Shown here: positions 48,500 to 60,296 of the stretch, piece after piece
Layout of the letters: each line of letters opens with the position of its first letter
Position numbering within the stretch: position 1 is the stretch's first letter
Origin: Voacanga thouarsii
Taxonomy: Eukaryota > Streptophyta > Magnoliopsida > Gentianales > Apocynaceae
Reading direction: 5' to 3'
DNA: 64,000 nt
Assembly (NCBI GenBank): GCA_026120185.1
Contig: JANUWF010002208.1
Location: 2,666,001-2,730,000, forward strand
Translations under genes and position numbers: made by a program
Notes under the pieces: generated by a model
Databases searched by the model: none
What the model saw: only the letters and a program-made list of their open reading frames with translations
Told to the model about the DNA's origin: nothing

Positions 48500-49695
48500 A
48501 ATTATATGGATTGAAAAAGGAACCTGTACATGATATGCACAGCGGAAGAGTATAAGTATGTCCTGATGATCCCTATCCTGTGATTGGGGAGAGTTCCATT
48601 GATGAGGAGTATGAGGCAGAGAAAAACGTGGAAGAAAGCTAACAAGATGGTTTGCTGCTATTTGTTGGCCTCCATGTCAAATGTGTTGCAACCAAACACG
48701 AGCAAATGGCTATTGCTTACAATATTAGTATGTTATTGGCTACTATGTTTATTGACAAGAGCCGAACCACGAGGCAGGAGGCTCTTAAGGTGATCATAAA
48801 CACCAAGATAGCTAAGGAAGCATCAGTCATGGAGTATATATTCAAAATGATTGCTGCTTTCAATGAAGCAAAAAGTCCTGGAGGCCACTATTGACCCCAA
48901 GAGCTAGGTAAACACGGTTCTTGAGATGATGTCAGACTCCTTCTTGCAGTTCAAGTTGAATTACAACTTGAACAAGTTAGAGATGACTAACAAAATTGAT
49001 AAATGAGCTCTAAATTACAGAAAAGTCATGAGGCCATTGTCTAAGACCTTGGTTACTAAACTATCTTCTTCTAGGATTGGGCCCAAACCCAAAAAGTTTG
49101 AAAAAAATAAAAAGAGAAATACAGTGGCTTAGCCTAAATCCCAACCTAAATACAAGCCCAAAAGGAAGTGCTTTAAATATGGCAAGAAATGATACTAGGA
49201 AAACGAGTGTTCAAAATTTTTAGCCAAGAAAAATTCCACAAGTAATACTTACTATCTTGAGTCTATAATAATAGTTGAATTATCATCCACTTAGATTATT
49301 AATTCTTGAGCCACTGACCATATCTATAACTCATTACAATGGTTTAGGAAGACAAGGCAATCGAAAAGGACGATCATGGTCTCTGTGTGAGAAATGAAGC
49401 ACGAGTATGGGCATGAGCAATGGGAGATCTGGAACTAGTTTTTTATTGTAACAACAATTTTATTAAAGTATATTTTATACGTCCTAGTTTCAAATAGAAT
49501 TTGGTTTCAGTTGCAAAGCTTATTAATCATGAATATTCTGTTTCATTCTATTCTAGTATTTCTATCAGTAGATATGGAAATATTTTATATACTAGACACA
49601 TGTATAAAACTTTATTCCTCACTAATCCTATTAACAATCAAGTAAACAACGCTCAAGGTGAACTTGTAAATAAGAAGAGGAAGGACATTATCAAT
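48500..49695 (+). pseudogene. Copia gag-protease remnant
   Basis: Successive frames match Copia polyprotein parts. A gag (UBN2-type) stretch is at 48600-49010 (HEQMAIAYNISMLLATMF, VMEYIFKMIAAFNE). A degenerate CCHC knuckle is at about 49165-49215 (CFKYGKK, stop, NECSKF). The protease neighbourhood is at about 49285-49335 (IINS, stop, ATDHIYNSLQ; the usual DSG is reduced to N/S/stop). The NLVSVAKLINHEYSVSF segment at 49500-49560 normally links protease and integrase. Frameshifts and stops are frequent. Integrase, RT and RNase H are missing because the next Copia's LTR begins at about 49696. It resembles Tork/TAR-type rather than SIRE-type gag (inference). Confidence 0.7.
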
Positions 49696-50891
49696 TGTTA
49701 GCCCTAAGGGCTTTCTCCTATATTTTGACTTATGACAAATATTGATGTAAACTAACTTGTGTAATCTATATGTGATAGGACATCTTTGACGTCAGTTCCT
49801 CTAAGGCATTCAAATAAGATTTCTAAGCAACTCCTGAGCAATGAAATTCAAGAATATGTGATCAAGATAAATTTCAAGCTTATGAGATTGCATACTAAGA
49901 AGTCCTTATGAAAGAACTTTAGACTAGAAATTGTTATTAAGATATTTCTTGTTAATTCATATGTCTCTTTACCTTATGATTCAATTTATTTCTACCTTAA
50001 AGTATAAAAAGAAAAATATTTGAAAGTTTTAAAACTCAGAATTTTGGATTGAGTAGTTTTGGATGATTCTGCATCCAAAAGATTCGTCTAAAATCCTGTA
50101 AAGTGTGTCAAATCATTTTTTCCTAAAAAAGTGCCATTTTGGACTTATCTTTTGGATGCATCATCGTCCAAAACATGAGTCTAAAACTCGGGTAAATTTG
50201 ACAGAAAAATTAGAGCCGTTTTATAGCCATTGGTGCTTCACTTTATATCTCTATATAAAGCCTCTAAACTTGATTTGACATAAGATTTTTGTGATATCCT
50301 TCTAAGAAACACTCTTGCTCTATAGAGAATAAAAATCTCATTTATCGAAGTGCTTTAAAGTGAATTCAAATTATGTCTAAAAAGTAAAAGAGCTTATGCT
50401 TTTTCCTTGGAGTACATCTGCTCAAACAAGTAAGATTTTACTATTTTATTGACATTCAATCTCTTTTGTATAACAAGGTTATGGTGTAAAACTTATCTGG
50501 GGTGAATTTTTATTTGATTGGTTGGTTGAGAAGTTTTGAAAAACCTAGTGTAGTGATCATGTCTTGTATTTGGTGCAGATTGATTTCATTAGGTTGAGTA
50601 AATGAAATCTGGTTGAAAATCCTTAAGTGTGAGCTTAAGGTAGTGGATGAAGATCTTGGTAGATCGAACCACTATATATTCTGTGTCTTATTTCTCTGCA
50701 TATAACATTAACTGCATTGTATTTCTTACCTGAGTCTAAATCTGGATATTTCTCAAAGTTTCCTTAGATAGCTTTCTCTATTGCCATGAAGTTGGTCCAA
50801 GAAACTTGAAGATCATTAATATTCTGTATGACAGACTATTTGAAAATTTTAGTTTGCTAAAAACCTTATTTACCCCCTTTAATGTTTTTCA
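49696..50891 (+). mobile_element. 5' LTR of a SIRE-like Copia element
   Basis: The right edge is firm: ...TTTTTCA at 50891, two bases before the tRNA-iMet primer-binding site. The left edge is proposed at TGTTAGCCCTAAGGGC (49696), where Copia protease-type coding sequence of the preceding remnant stops. The early TTTTGACTTATGACAAATAT resembles SIRE LTR starts. Length would be ~1.2 kb. The 3' LTR lies beyond the window, so the left boundary and target duplication (left flank TCAAT) cannot be verified. Confidence 0.6.
50252..50259 (+). promoter_or_regulatory. Likely LTR TATA box of the Copia element
   Basis: TATATAAA at ~555 bp into the proposed 5' LTR, followed by CCTCTAAACTTG. Position fits a retrotransposon promoter. 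Confidence 0.45.
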
Positions 50892-50893
50892 TT

Positions 50894-50911
50894 TGGTATC
50901 AGAGCTTGGTC
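50894..50911 (+). other. Primer-binding site, initiator Met tRNA
   Basis: TGGTATCAGAGCTTGGTC is complementary to the 3' end of plant initiator tRNA-Met, the standard Copia minus-strand primer. It lies two bases after the 5' LTR end. Confidence 0.92.
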
Positions 50912-51790
50912 TACATATTCTTGGTTTAACAACCTTGTAGGAAAGATCCTCATGACAAGCTTATCCTCTCTTGCGTATGTTAAAGGATCTTCAACAAATC
51001 GACTTCCATTGTTCAATGGAAACAACTACACATTTTAGAAAAACAGAATGAAAATCTATCTGTGTTCAATCAACTTTGAGTTGTGGAATTTGACAGAGAA
51101 ATGTTCTTTTATTTCGTCAAAAGTTGTTGATGGCATAAAAATGCCTAAACAAAGTGACGAGTTTAATGTTGAAGACAATACTAAGATGACATTGAATTTT
51201 CAGGCTATGAATATCTTATACTGTGCACTGGATGGGACTGAATATAATCGAGTTAGTGGTTGTGATTTAGCCCATGACATGTGGAAATTACTCGAAGTCA
51301 CCCATGAGGAGACAAACCAAGTTAAGGAATCCAAATTAAGGCTTCTAATTCATGATTATGAATTATTCACAATGAAGCGAAATTAAAGTATTACTGATAT
51401 GTCCACTAGATTCACAAATATTACAAATGGTCTCAAAGTCTAGAAAAGGTTTATTCCCATGGGGAACAAAATAAAAAAATTCTAGATGCATTACCTAAAA
51501 GCTGGCAGCCTAAAGCTCTTACCGTGGAAAAATCCAAGGATTTAAAATCCTTACAAACCAAAGAGATGATTGGCTCTCTTCTAACACATGAAATGAAACT
51601 CAAAAGGTTTCAGGAATCCGATGATCATGATAAAGGTAAAAGGAGAATAACATTAAAAGCTGAAAAAGATGATGAAGAAACTAGTTAATCTAACAGTAGT
51701 AATGAAATGGAAGTGGATAATGAAGATCTGGCAATGATAGCAAAGAAATTCATAAGGATGTTCAATAAAGGAAATTTCGAAAGAGGAAAG

Positions 51791-54700
51791 TGTAACAGTC
51801 CACTACCTATGCCCCCATTAGGGTTGGGGATGTCGCGCTATCCATAGGACAAGGGGTATTTATAACTAGAACACACAAAATAAATAAAAGAAATAAATCA
51901 AAATTAAACTTATTACAACCTAAATAATACATGAACAAGATAAAAAATAAATGTCTGCTACTGTCTCTCAAAAGAAATACATAGGAAAATTAACAACGAG
52001 TCTTCAAAACATAGGCAATTCTCTAGCTAATAACCTTCACAGCAGAATCAACTTGAAAACATAGTATAAAAGGTGGTAAAATAAAAATCTCAGTAAGCCC
52101 GTGTGTTGCTTTAAGTGTCTCAGGTAAAACAGTTCATGTATGCAAGTTGTAAAAGTTTCATAAAAGAAAATGCTGGCAAGCCTTAAATAAAATTTCATAA
52201 ATGAAGAGTGATGCTTTGCTTTCCTAAACATATATGTGCACAATAAATACAACCACCCCAAAAGAGGTAGCTATGGCACCACACTTTGTGCACCATGACA
52301 ATATAGCAATCAAAATGCCACATATTGAGCATATTGACATAAGGTAGGTGTACGGCCTACTGGGTGAGAGACTCTTCCATCTCTACACCCAAACTTACCG
52401 ATTGTCCACTCCAGAAACACACAACCCACTTGACTGAACTTGCTAGCTCAGACCGGAATAACTTACAAGACTGGCATCCTATTCGAGAAGGACTCACTCC
52501 TCAGAGATGGCCGCCTACTGAGAGACTTACCCTAACCCTTCAAAGACTAGTCCTAGTAGTCTACCCTTATTGAGTACTCAACGTTGTTTGTCCCACTTGG
52601 GAGGAAAAAGCCCATACAATGATTCACTTGAAAATAGTAATTATGGTTTCCAAAATTCTTGCCAAAATTGCGTTTTTAGGAAAAGTTTAGCGTTTGGTGT
52701 GAAATTGTTTGTTTAGTTTTAAATGATTTACTTTACTGAAAGAAAAAGGAAAATTGTTCATAATTGCCTTTACAGTACAAATACTCGTGTACAATAAGTT
52801 TGATTTGCCACAATAACTTTAGTCTTCAAATGGTTCCATGCAGGAACTTACCTGAACTTTTGCTCTTCTTAAATTCAAAAGTCTTCCAAGGTCAACCTAA
52901 CCTTGCATGGGGTAAACACAAGGTATAAGATAATATCCAGACCATATCTACCTTAAATAAATAATTCTTAGTTCAACTAATCACAACCACCCTAACCCTG
53001 ACCATAATGTATTAGGCATTAATGCTAGTTGATAAAATATTTTATAAAATAAACTAGCTTGATGAGTTAAATTAAAGAATGAATAATAATAAATCCTAAA
53101 TAATATTGGTAATTAGTAATATTTAAATAATATTATTATTATTATAAATAATAAATTACGACTAATTTTTATTAATAATTAATAGATAATAAATAACTAA
53201 TAAAATTAATAATAAATGAATTATACTTAATTTTTAATTAATAAATAATAAATAAATTTTAATATAAATAACATTTATGGATATAGATAAAAGTTTTAGT
53301 AAGGCTAATTAATATGGTCTACAAGGTCACTTGATTTAATTAATTCCAATATTTTGTTATTTATTTTTAATAAAATGATTTTATTTACTTAACTAATAAA
53401 ATAATATTTTAAATAATACTCTATTTCAAACCTACCTATTGTTTTCGAATTTTATAGATTAAATTGAATAATAATTCTAATTAAATTAATGACAACAATG
53501 TTAGTAAAATAATTCTAGAATTAATAGAAAATAGTTTTTCCAATAATTTTCTATTGTTAGAGAAGATCTATGAACATATTCTCACATAACATATTAATTC
53601 ATCCATGAACATACACTTGAATCAACGTATACTAACACATACATAATCTCCTTCTAGGCATAATCATCATCTATGGCTTTTTTAAAAAATAAGAACAGAA
53701 AGGCCAAATCACTAATGGTGTCATAATATCTAACATGCATCAAAACATCCATAAATCCCTTTAATCATGATAAGCATATATTAATTCAAAAGAAAAATCC
53801 ATAAGGCCTAATCATATATTCCAACTCATATGTCCTAACTCCATCCCCTTCACTCACATACATATACTAAACCCCTACTTTATTTAATCATCCTATCAAC
53901 ATCTAGGAGTCTTGATTCTAAAAATTAAAAAAGAAGATTTAAGGAAAAATACTTGATAGATGATCTCATGATAAAGGATTTTCCTTGGTTAGTGAAGATC
54001 CTCACGAGCTTGAGGGCCTTTAGTGGTCCGGAAGTAGCCATGGTTGATCATCACCATTTCGTCCAAGAGAGAGAGAGTGTGTGTGAGAAGGAGATGAATA
54101 AGAGTAGAGAGGAATATTAGAAGTTGAATAGAAGAGGAAGAACAAGGAGGTTTTCATATTGTACCTTTTGGTGTTCTTGGAACCTTCAACAAAAAAAGTT
54201 GGTTTTGATCCGTTTGGAAATTCCACTTTTCGTGATTCGGTGTTATAAAGGGCAGAAATGAAAATTTTAGGTTGAAATTGGATGATCTAGAGTGTTTGGG
54301 AGTGATTGGAGGTGTTTAGGATTGGTTTAGGCTTGAAGATGAGAAGTGTGTGTTCTTAGTGTTCTTGGCATTCTTTGTGTTCTTGGTGTTTTTTGAGAGA
54401 GTTTAAGAGAAAATGGATTTTGAGAGTTGCTGGAATTGTGATAGCCGAATGGCCTAGTATAGAAGGGAGTTTCGGCTATCAAGAATGAGTGAGAAGATTT
54501 TTAGATTTTTTTGAAATTCAAATGGAGAAAAAGGTGGAGTTGTTTGAGGTATAAGATTAGTTAATGGAGTTTGTTCATGGAAGGTCTCTTGTTCTTCAAT
54601 GATGTAAGGCTGAATTAGCTAGATTTTAATCAAAGAATGGAGGGTTATTTAGTACCTAAGGCTGGTCGAAAATGGCCTTATAATGGTAGGAGATTCTCTG

Positions 54701-56037
54701 GTTTAATCACTTAGCTATAGGTATGTTTTAATGGAACAAAATCTAAATTTTAGTTTGAAGTTTGAATAAGTTTTGGATAGAGTAATCTTAGGAGCTTTTT
54801 GAGGTATGATCATGAAGTCCTAACAGTTAAGGTTGATGTGGAGGTCAAGATGTTCAGTACATGGCTGAACAAGGTCCAAATTGCAGTGGTTTTGAGTAAA
54901 GAATTTTGGCCTTAGCCTTGAGGGGACAAGTTGAAAATTTTCTGGAATTTAAGCTTTAAGAATACTTGGAATTAAGATGTTTTTAGTGCAGAATTTTTTG
55001 TTCTCTTTGGCAAGATTTTGAAGCTGATTCTTACGAGTGTTTGAAGGTCTTCTAATTGTGGTTTTCCAGCTTTCATCTTGAAGAAAAACAGAGGAAGTTC
55101 CAGCTATTATTATGTTCTAACGGTGGCTTCAAATTCCATGTTTAATGTGGCTAGATTGCTGAAATAAAATTCTGATTTTGGGATGTTTTTGCAGTCCGAA
55201 AATTCACTGAATTTCCAGCCTTCAACCTTACATAAAATGTCTATTTTTCTTGCAAAAATTAGGTTGGAAAATTGGCTGAAACTTTCTAAAACAGCCTTGA
55301 AAGAAATCTGGAAAATTTTCCAAATTTTTTTCTTTACCAAAAGATGAACAAGATGAAGATGGAGTTTGAAGAAATAGCTATGGTGTTTTCTTTTCCTTGG
55401 AATCTCTACCTAATTCTCCTCCCTATTTTTGGCCATCCCTATCCTACAAGAGCTGATTTTAGAATTCTAATCCTTGGGATTTATCACATAATTTTTATGA
55501 TTAAAAATGGATTAATGAATTAAGGATAGTTTAAATTTCAACGATGTTAGGACAAGGCTAGCAAAATTAAAGGGGACAAGAATTCTTCTAGAATTCTTTT
55601 TAGGACAAGACCACATGGTCAAAATATTCCCATCATGTCTCCCTTAAGACAATATTCCTATCTTTAAGGAATGTAAAAAAATAAAAATTCAAACATAATT
55701 AAGATAATTATGAATAAAACTTAAGTGATAGGATTTGAACTCAAGACCTTAGAGATTAATTCATAAAGCTCTAATCACTTAACCACACTAACTCTTGTTC
55801 TTATTTTCTCACCCAAATATTCTTCTTATCTAAACCTCAAGCCATCTTCCTATTTTGACCTCAAGCAATATTACTTTTTTACCCTTTCTACCCAACAAGC
55901 ATAAATAAGCCATTTAACCTATAAACCACAATTCTAAAGCACATAAAATCATTCGAAAAAAATATATTTTATGCATGAGGACATGATATGCATCCCATCT
56001 CCCTTACTCTAGGGTTGGCTTTAGGTGGGGTTTTCCA
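51791..56037 (+). mobile_element. Very long solo LTR, copy 3, 4247 bp, target duplication GAAAG
   Basis: Starts TGTAACAGTCCACTACC and ends GGTGGGGTTTTCCA (terminal CACA changed to CCA), with GAAAG at 51786-51790 and 56038-56042. It is colinear with copies 1 and 2 but more diverged, including the start where copies 1 and 2 read CACCCC. It interrupts the Copia gag frame exactly. It contains the tRNA-like segment and a GA/GT run. Confidence 0.9.
55727..55792 (-). other. tRNA-like A-box/B-box segment inside long solo LTR copy 3
   Basis: On the minus strand, TGGTTAAGTGATTAGAGC and GAGTTCAAATCCTATC stand at the same spacing and ~245 bp before the LTR end, as in copies 1 and 2. The B box is the best match to consensus of the three. 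Confidence 0.5.
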
Positions 56038-56611
56038 GAAAGAAGTTCACAAAAAGGAAAGGACAATCCTCAGCGTTCAAGCCTCAATATTATGAATGCA
56101 AAAGCACTGAACACTTCATTGCTAATTGTCCAGTTGCAAAAGGAAAGGAAGGCAGAATGCTTAAAAAGAAGAAGTAGTTGAAGGTAAAGAAAGGCAAAAG
56201 ATTGATGGGCACTTGGGACCTAAATAGGACTGAGTCTGAAGAAGAGGATTCTGAGAACGAAACTGCCAACATATGCTTCATGGCCATGGAAAACGAGGTA
56301 AACTCTACTATCACTAATTTCATGTCTAATTTGCTTATATCTATGACTAAAAAGCATGATGATCCAAATGAGTTGTTAATTGATATGTTCCATGAACTAA
56401 AAAAACTGTCCAAAAAAAATAAAGAAATAAAATTGAAGATTAATTATTTGTTAAATGAGAACGAAAAGTTGTTAAGTGAGAACAAAATGTCTCTTGAGTC
56501 ACACATAAGTGCTATTATTGAAAAAGATGTGATCATGACTATTTTATAGTATGTATCTCTAGAAAATAGAAGTTTGTATGATAAAATTCAAACTTTTGAA
56601 AGTATGGTTAG

Positions 56612-57450
56612 CACTTGGTTTCACCATATAATATCTCATTTGGTTTAGAGTACGAAATTAGTGCCAACTCCCTCCAGAATATATTAATTCTGGCTTGAAT
56701 ATAATAGTACTTGTACCAGGAACCCACTACTCTAGATGTGTATCAATTAGAACTGTTTTCAATACACAGTCGCCTTGGCCAAGGACTTCTCGAGTAGTAA
56801 TTCCTATAAGTGGCCGTCAGATATTCGCCCCTACTATTAGGAGTGGTGAATCATTTATTGACCTTCTCAACTACTTTTGTTTACTTCACAATATACCCAA
56901 TATCCATCCCATAGGCGGCCCTCGATCTGGCTCCAGAGATTGGAATCAAAGCACAATGCTCAACAAACAGAGTACCTTGGAGATCTCAAGTCTAAGAATA
57001 CTTGCATGTTTGTTATATTGAGATTATATCACTGGTACTAAATAGTTATCCATGTGATTATCTCATAGTTAGGTCATCCAATGTACTTATTCCATTACCA
57101 AGCATCCATGTATTAATTTTGAGTATCTCAATACTCACGGATATGAGAACCACCGCCTAATCAAATCAGGAAGTCTAACACATGCTAGTCTTAACGCATT
57201 AATGATGTCCCGTGTCATTAATACTACGACTATGGATTATTTAGGTACTAACAATATACAGTGTAGTAGGAATCTCATATCATGATCTCTATCATGATTT
57301 TCTTAACACAGTGTTGTACTAGGGACTTTATCTAACAGTTATATTACAAAAGTAAACAAAAGAAAATTTAAGATAAATAAAGCCTTTTATTAAAATAAAA
57401 TGTGTAATATATATTGTACAAGTGATTGCCTCTAGGGCATAATACTAACA
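56612..57450 (-). mobile_element. Truncated LTR copy E (TGTTAGTGTT family), minus strand
   Basis: The right end CTAACA at 57450 is the family's 5' terminus on the minus strand. Similarity to the solo LTR at 3706 continues leftward to about 56612 and then stops in Copia gag-downstream sequence, so about half of the LTR is missing. The 108-codon plus-strand frame 56695-57021 is an LTR frame, not a gene. It is very similar to copy F. Confidence 0.78.
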
Positions 57451-57956
57451 TATTTTACATATCATTTGTGCTTTAAAATCTCTAGAAATTTTTTATAGAT
57501 TGCTACTTATCCCCCTATTTTCTCCTTGTTTGATGTAAATTGTAATGATTTGAGATTAAAAGTGGAAGCAAGGTGAAAAGAATTGCAAAAGAGTTTTAAG
57601 AAGCCTACACAGTGTCATTGGGATCATCCTACATTGCACCGTGTCATTATCTAAATTTTAGAGTCAAAACTATTGGGACTTCACGGTCCCGTGCCATCCA
57701 CCATCCACAGTACCGTACATCTTCAAAGTTCTAAAAGTACTAAACTTTTGGGAGCCGATGGTGCTATGCATATCAAATTGGACCCCACCGTGTAGGATTA
57801 CATCACACGGTGAAGGTCAAGTTTCACAACGTTGTTTGAAAGTTGATATCATTAATACATAATATGCATGGTGACGTGCATAGTACCTTCAACGGTGCCG
57901 TGCAATATCGCAGTTAGCCCCTATTCTACATATTTTAGGAATTATTAAGAGGAAGT

Positions 57957-57963
57957 TATAAAT
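57957..57963 (+). promoter_or_regulatory. LTR TATA box (gypsy)
   Basis: TATAAAT, kept at the corresponding place of the related minus-strand LTR (32332-32338), followed by ACCCATTCATAGGGTC in both copies. Confidence 0.5.
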
Positions 57964-59020
57964 ACCCATTCATAGGGTCATTTTAGAGGAGAACCACATA
58001 ATATTTACATTTGAGAAGTCTCTTGGAACATCAAGGAGCGTTAGAAGAGAAGATCAGGATAAGATTGAAGAAAAAGAGAAGCATCCCAAAGAAGAACTGA
58101 AAGTAGAAGAAGGGCACTTTTCTATAGTTTTCCCTTTACTTTTACTTTGTAATTTTGATTTGATGATATTTATATTACTTAAATCTAATTGTAATTAAAA
58201 GGTTGTATCCTAATTTGATCTTATATTGGATTATATTTGATTAATTGAATCTTATTTGAGTAATCTATCACTTGGGCTTGTTTGATCGAATTGATTAATT
58301 AGATTATTCTCTTGTATTAACTTTGAGAAAAGGATTTATGAGATGGGTACCTATTTGTATTAGTTCAATAGATTTGTTTTCTCTTGATGAACTTGAGAAA
58401 TGATTTGGAGGATGAGAATTTTGCGGTAGATAGATCATTTTAGCTTTTGAATCGTGGGTCTTTGATTTTAACGTTCCTGGATTTAATTTGTATGATAAAT
58501 ATATCTATGAGTTGGACTCAAGGATAGAAAATTTATTACTTAAGAGATAGTGGGTTTTGTATTTTGGGGAACCCTTTGCCAATGCTTAGATTTTGATTCA
58601 ATTGATTGAGTAATGTTTGATGCTTGATTTTATTTAGGGGAATTCGCTTTAATTACATGGCCAATCTCATTTTTTTATTTATATCTTGCTCTTTTGATCT
58701 TCTAGACTTAATCTTGTGATTAGGTTGATATATTCTTGTTGTGCTCAATGATATTTAGCTAGAATTAATAGTAGTTAGTGACTTTATTTCTTTATTTTGA
58801 TTGATTAAACAATGAAATAAAAGTGGAAGTAAGAGTAGGTAATACGGTTCTTAGGGATTCTTCGATACTTACCAATGTAATGCTATATTACTTGATAGGT
58901 ATACTTATTTGGATTTGTGTATTATATTGGTTAAATTGGTTTTTTTAAATTAAAACTTGATTGAGCTTTGAATGAATTTCTCTATTACATGAGAGTACAC
59001 GAACAATAAATGACAAGTTT

Positions 59021-59040
59021 TGGCACTGTTGTTGGGGATC
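59021..59040 (+). other. Degenerate primer-binding site (Tat/Athila tRNA-Asp type)
   Basis: TGGCACTGTTGTTGGGGATC matches the common plant gypsy TGGCGCCGTTGCCGGGGA site with three C/G-to-T/A changes, five bases after the LTR end. Confidence 0.7.
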
Positions 59041-59540
59041 AGTCATCAATATCTTGAAAACACTTGAATTTTGTTGATTTAATCTTTGTTTTGCCTTGTT
59101 AGTATCTTTAATTTTTACTTTCCTTAGGTAGTTGATATATTTACTTTTTAGGATACTTTGATTTTAGATGTTTTCGCTTTTAGACTTTTTGTTTTAGAGG
59201 CTTCTTGTGTATATTAACTTTTGCTTTTGTTTTTTTAATATTTGTTTAAATCACAGCCATTAACTATTTTTGGAGTCATTAGTTTGGAGGACATTGATTT
59301 AGCCTTGATTTGATTAGTTTATCTTTCTTTTAGGGAGTATATTTGGAGGAAGACTTGATATAAATGGCTTGGGAATCTCATCAAGATGATCAAGCACATC
59401 ATCTTGAAGAATATAGGGAGTATTCAATGAAACCACCCATTGAAAATCTATTTGTGGACTTTGCCACTACAATAAATGTGCATTTTCAAACAATGGATGA
59501 GTTGTTTAGGACATAAGAATCTTTACTTGTCAAATTAGAA

Positions 59541-60296
59541 TACTATAATAGTACTTATACCAGAAACCCCCTACTCTAGATGTGTATCAATTGGAATTGT
59601 TTCCAATACACAGTCGCCATGGCCAAGGACTTCTCGAGTAGTAATTCCTATAAGTGGTCGTGAGATATTCGTCCCTTCTATTAGGAGTGGTGAATCCTTT
59701 ATTGACCCTCTCAACTACTTTCGTTTACCTCACCATGTACCCAATATCCATCCCATAGGCGACCCTCGATCTGGCTCCAGAGATTGGAATCAAAGCACAA
59801 TACTCAGCAAACAAAATACCTTGGAGCTTTCAAGTCTAAGGATACTTACATGTTTATTATATTGAGATTATATCACTAGTACTAAATAGTTATCTATGTG
59901 ATTATCTCATAGCTAGGTCATCCAATGTACTTATTCCATTAACAAGCATCCATGTGTTAACTTTGAGTATCTCAATACTCACGGATATGAGAACCACCGC
60001 CTGATCAAATCAGGAAGTCTAACACATGCTAGTCTTAATGCATTAATGATGTCCTGTCTTATTTATACTATGACTCGGGACTATTTAAGTACTAACACTA
60101 TATAGTGTAGTAGGAATCTCGCATCATGATCTCTATCATGATTTTCTTAACACAGTGTTGTACTAGAGACTTTATCTAACATTTATTTTACCCAAAAGTA
60201 AACATAAGAAACTATACGATAAATAACGCTTTTTATTAAAATAAAATGTGTTATATACAATGTACAAGTGATTACCTCTAGGGCATAATACTAACA
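59541..60296 (-). mobile_element. Truncated LTR copy F (TGTTAGTGTT family), minus strand
   Basis: Right end CTAACA at 60296; near-identical to copy E over ~750 bp, but its left break is ~80 bp shorter. Left of it is gypsy gag-leader sequence; right of it Copia integrase-region sequence begins. No 5-bp duplication is found around E, F or the E-F block. Confidence 0.78.

Larger units (their letters stand above)
50953..56549 (+). pseudogene. Copia gag, split by a 4.25-kb solo LTR
   Basis: Gag would form the virus-like particle. The frame starts with ATG at 50953 (MTSLSSLAY...) and contains the LPLFNGNNYTF block, where the next codon, normally Trp, is a stop. It continues through 51048-51386 (MKIYLCSINFELWNL, ALDGTEYNRVSGC, LAHDMWKLLEVTHE). 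A C-terminal part lies at 51390-51790 with stops and a frameshift. The LTR insertion at 51791 splits it; after the right GAAAG duplication the reading continues at 56043 in step (ERGK, then KFTKRKGQSS). It then shows the zinc knuckle YYECKSTEHFIANC (first Cys replaced by Tyr) and an acidic/coiled-coil tail to 56549 (ICFMAMENE, ELKKLSKKNKEIKLK). The protease expected next is missing. Confidence 0.85.
57451..59540 (+). mobile_element. gypsy fragment: 5' LTR, PBS, leader and gag start
   Basis: 57451-59015 aligns with the reverse complement of the 31255-34709 LTR (nested insertion removed) but lacks about the first 25-30 bases. The LTR ends ...AATAAATGACA at 59015. A mutated tRNA-Asp-type PBS and a ~320-bp leader follow. 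A short gag-like frame runs from ATG 59364 (MAWESHQDDQAHHLEEYREY) to a stop near 59515. Downstream it is cut by LTR copy F. Confidence 0.8.

Noticed and set aside
56695..57021. 108-codon plus-strand frame in LTR copy E
   Set aside because: The same frame recurs with stops in copies F, C and D and is just antisense LTR sequence; such frames are often mis-annotated as proteins.
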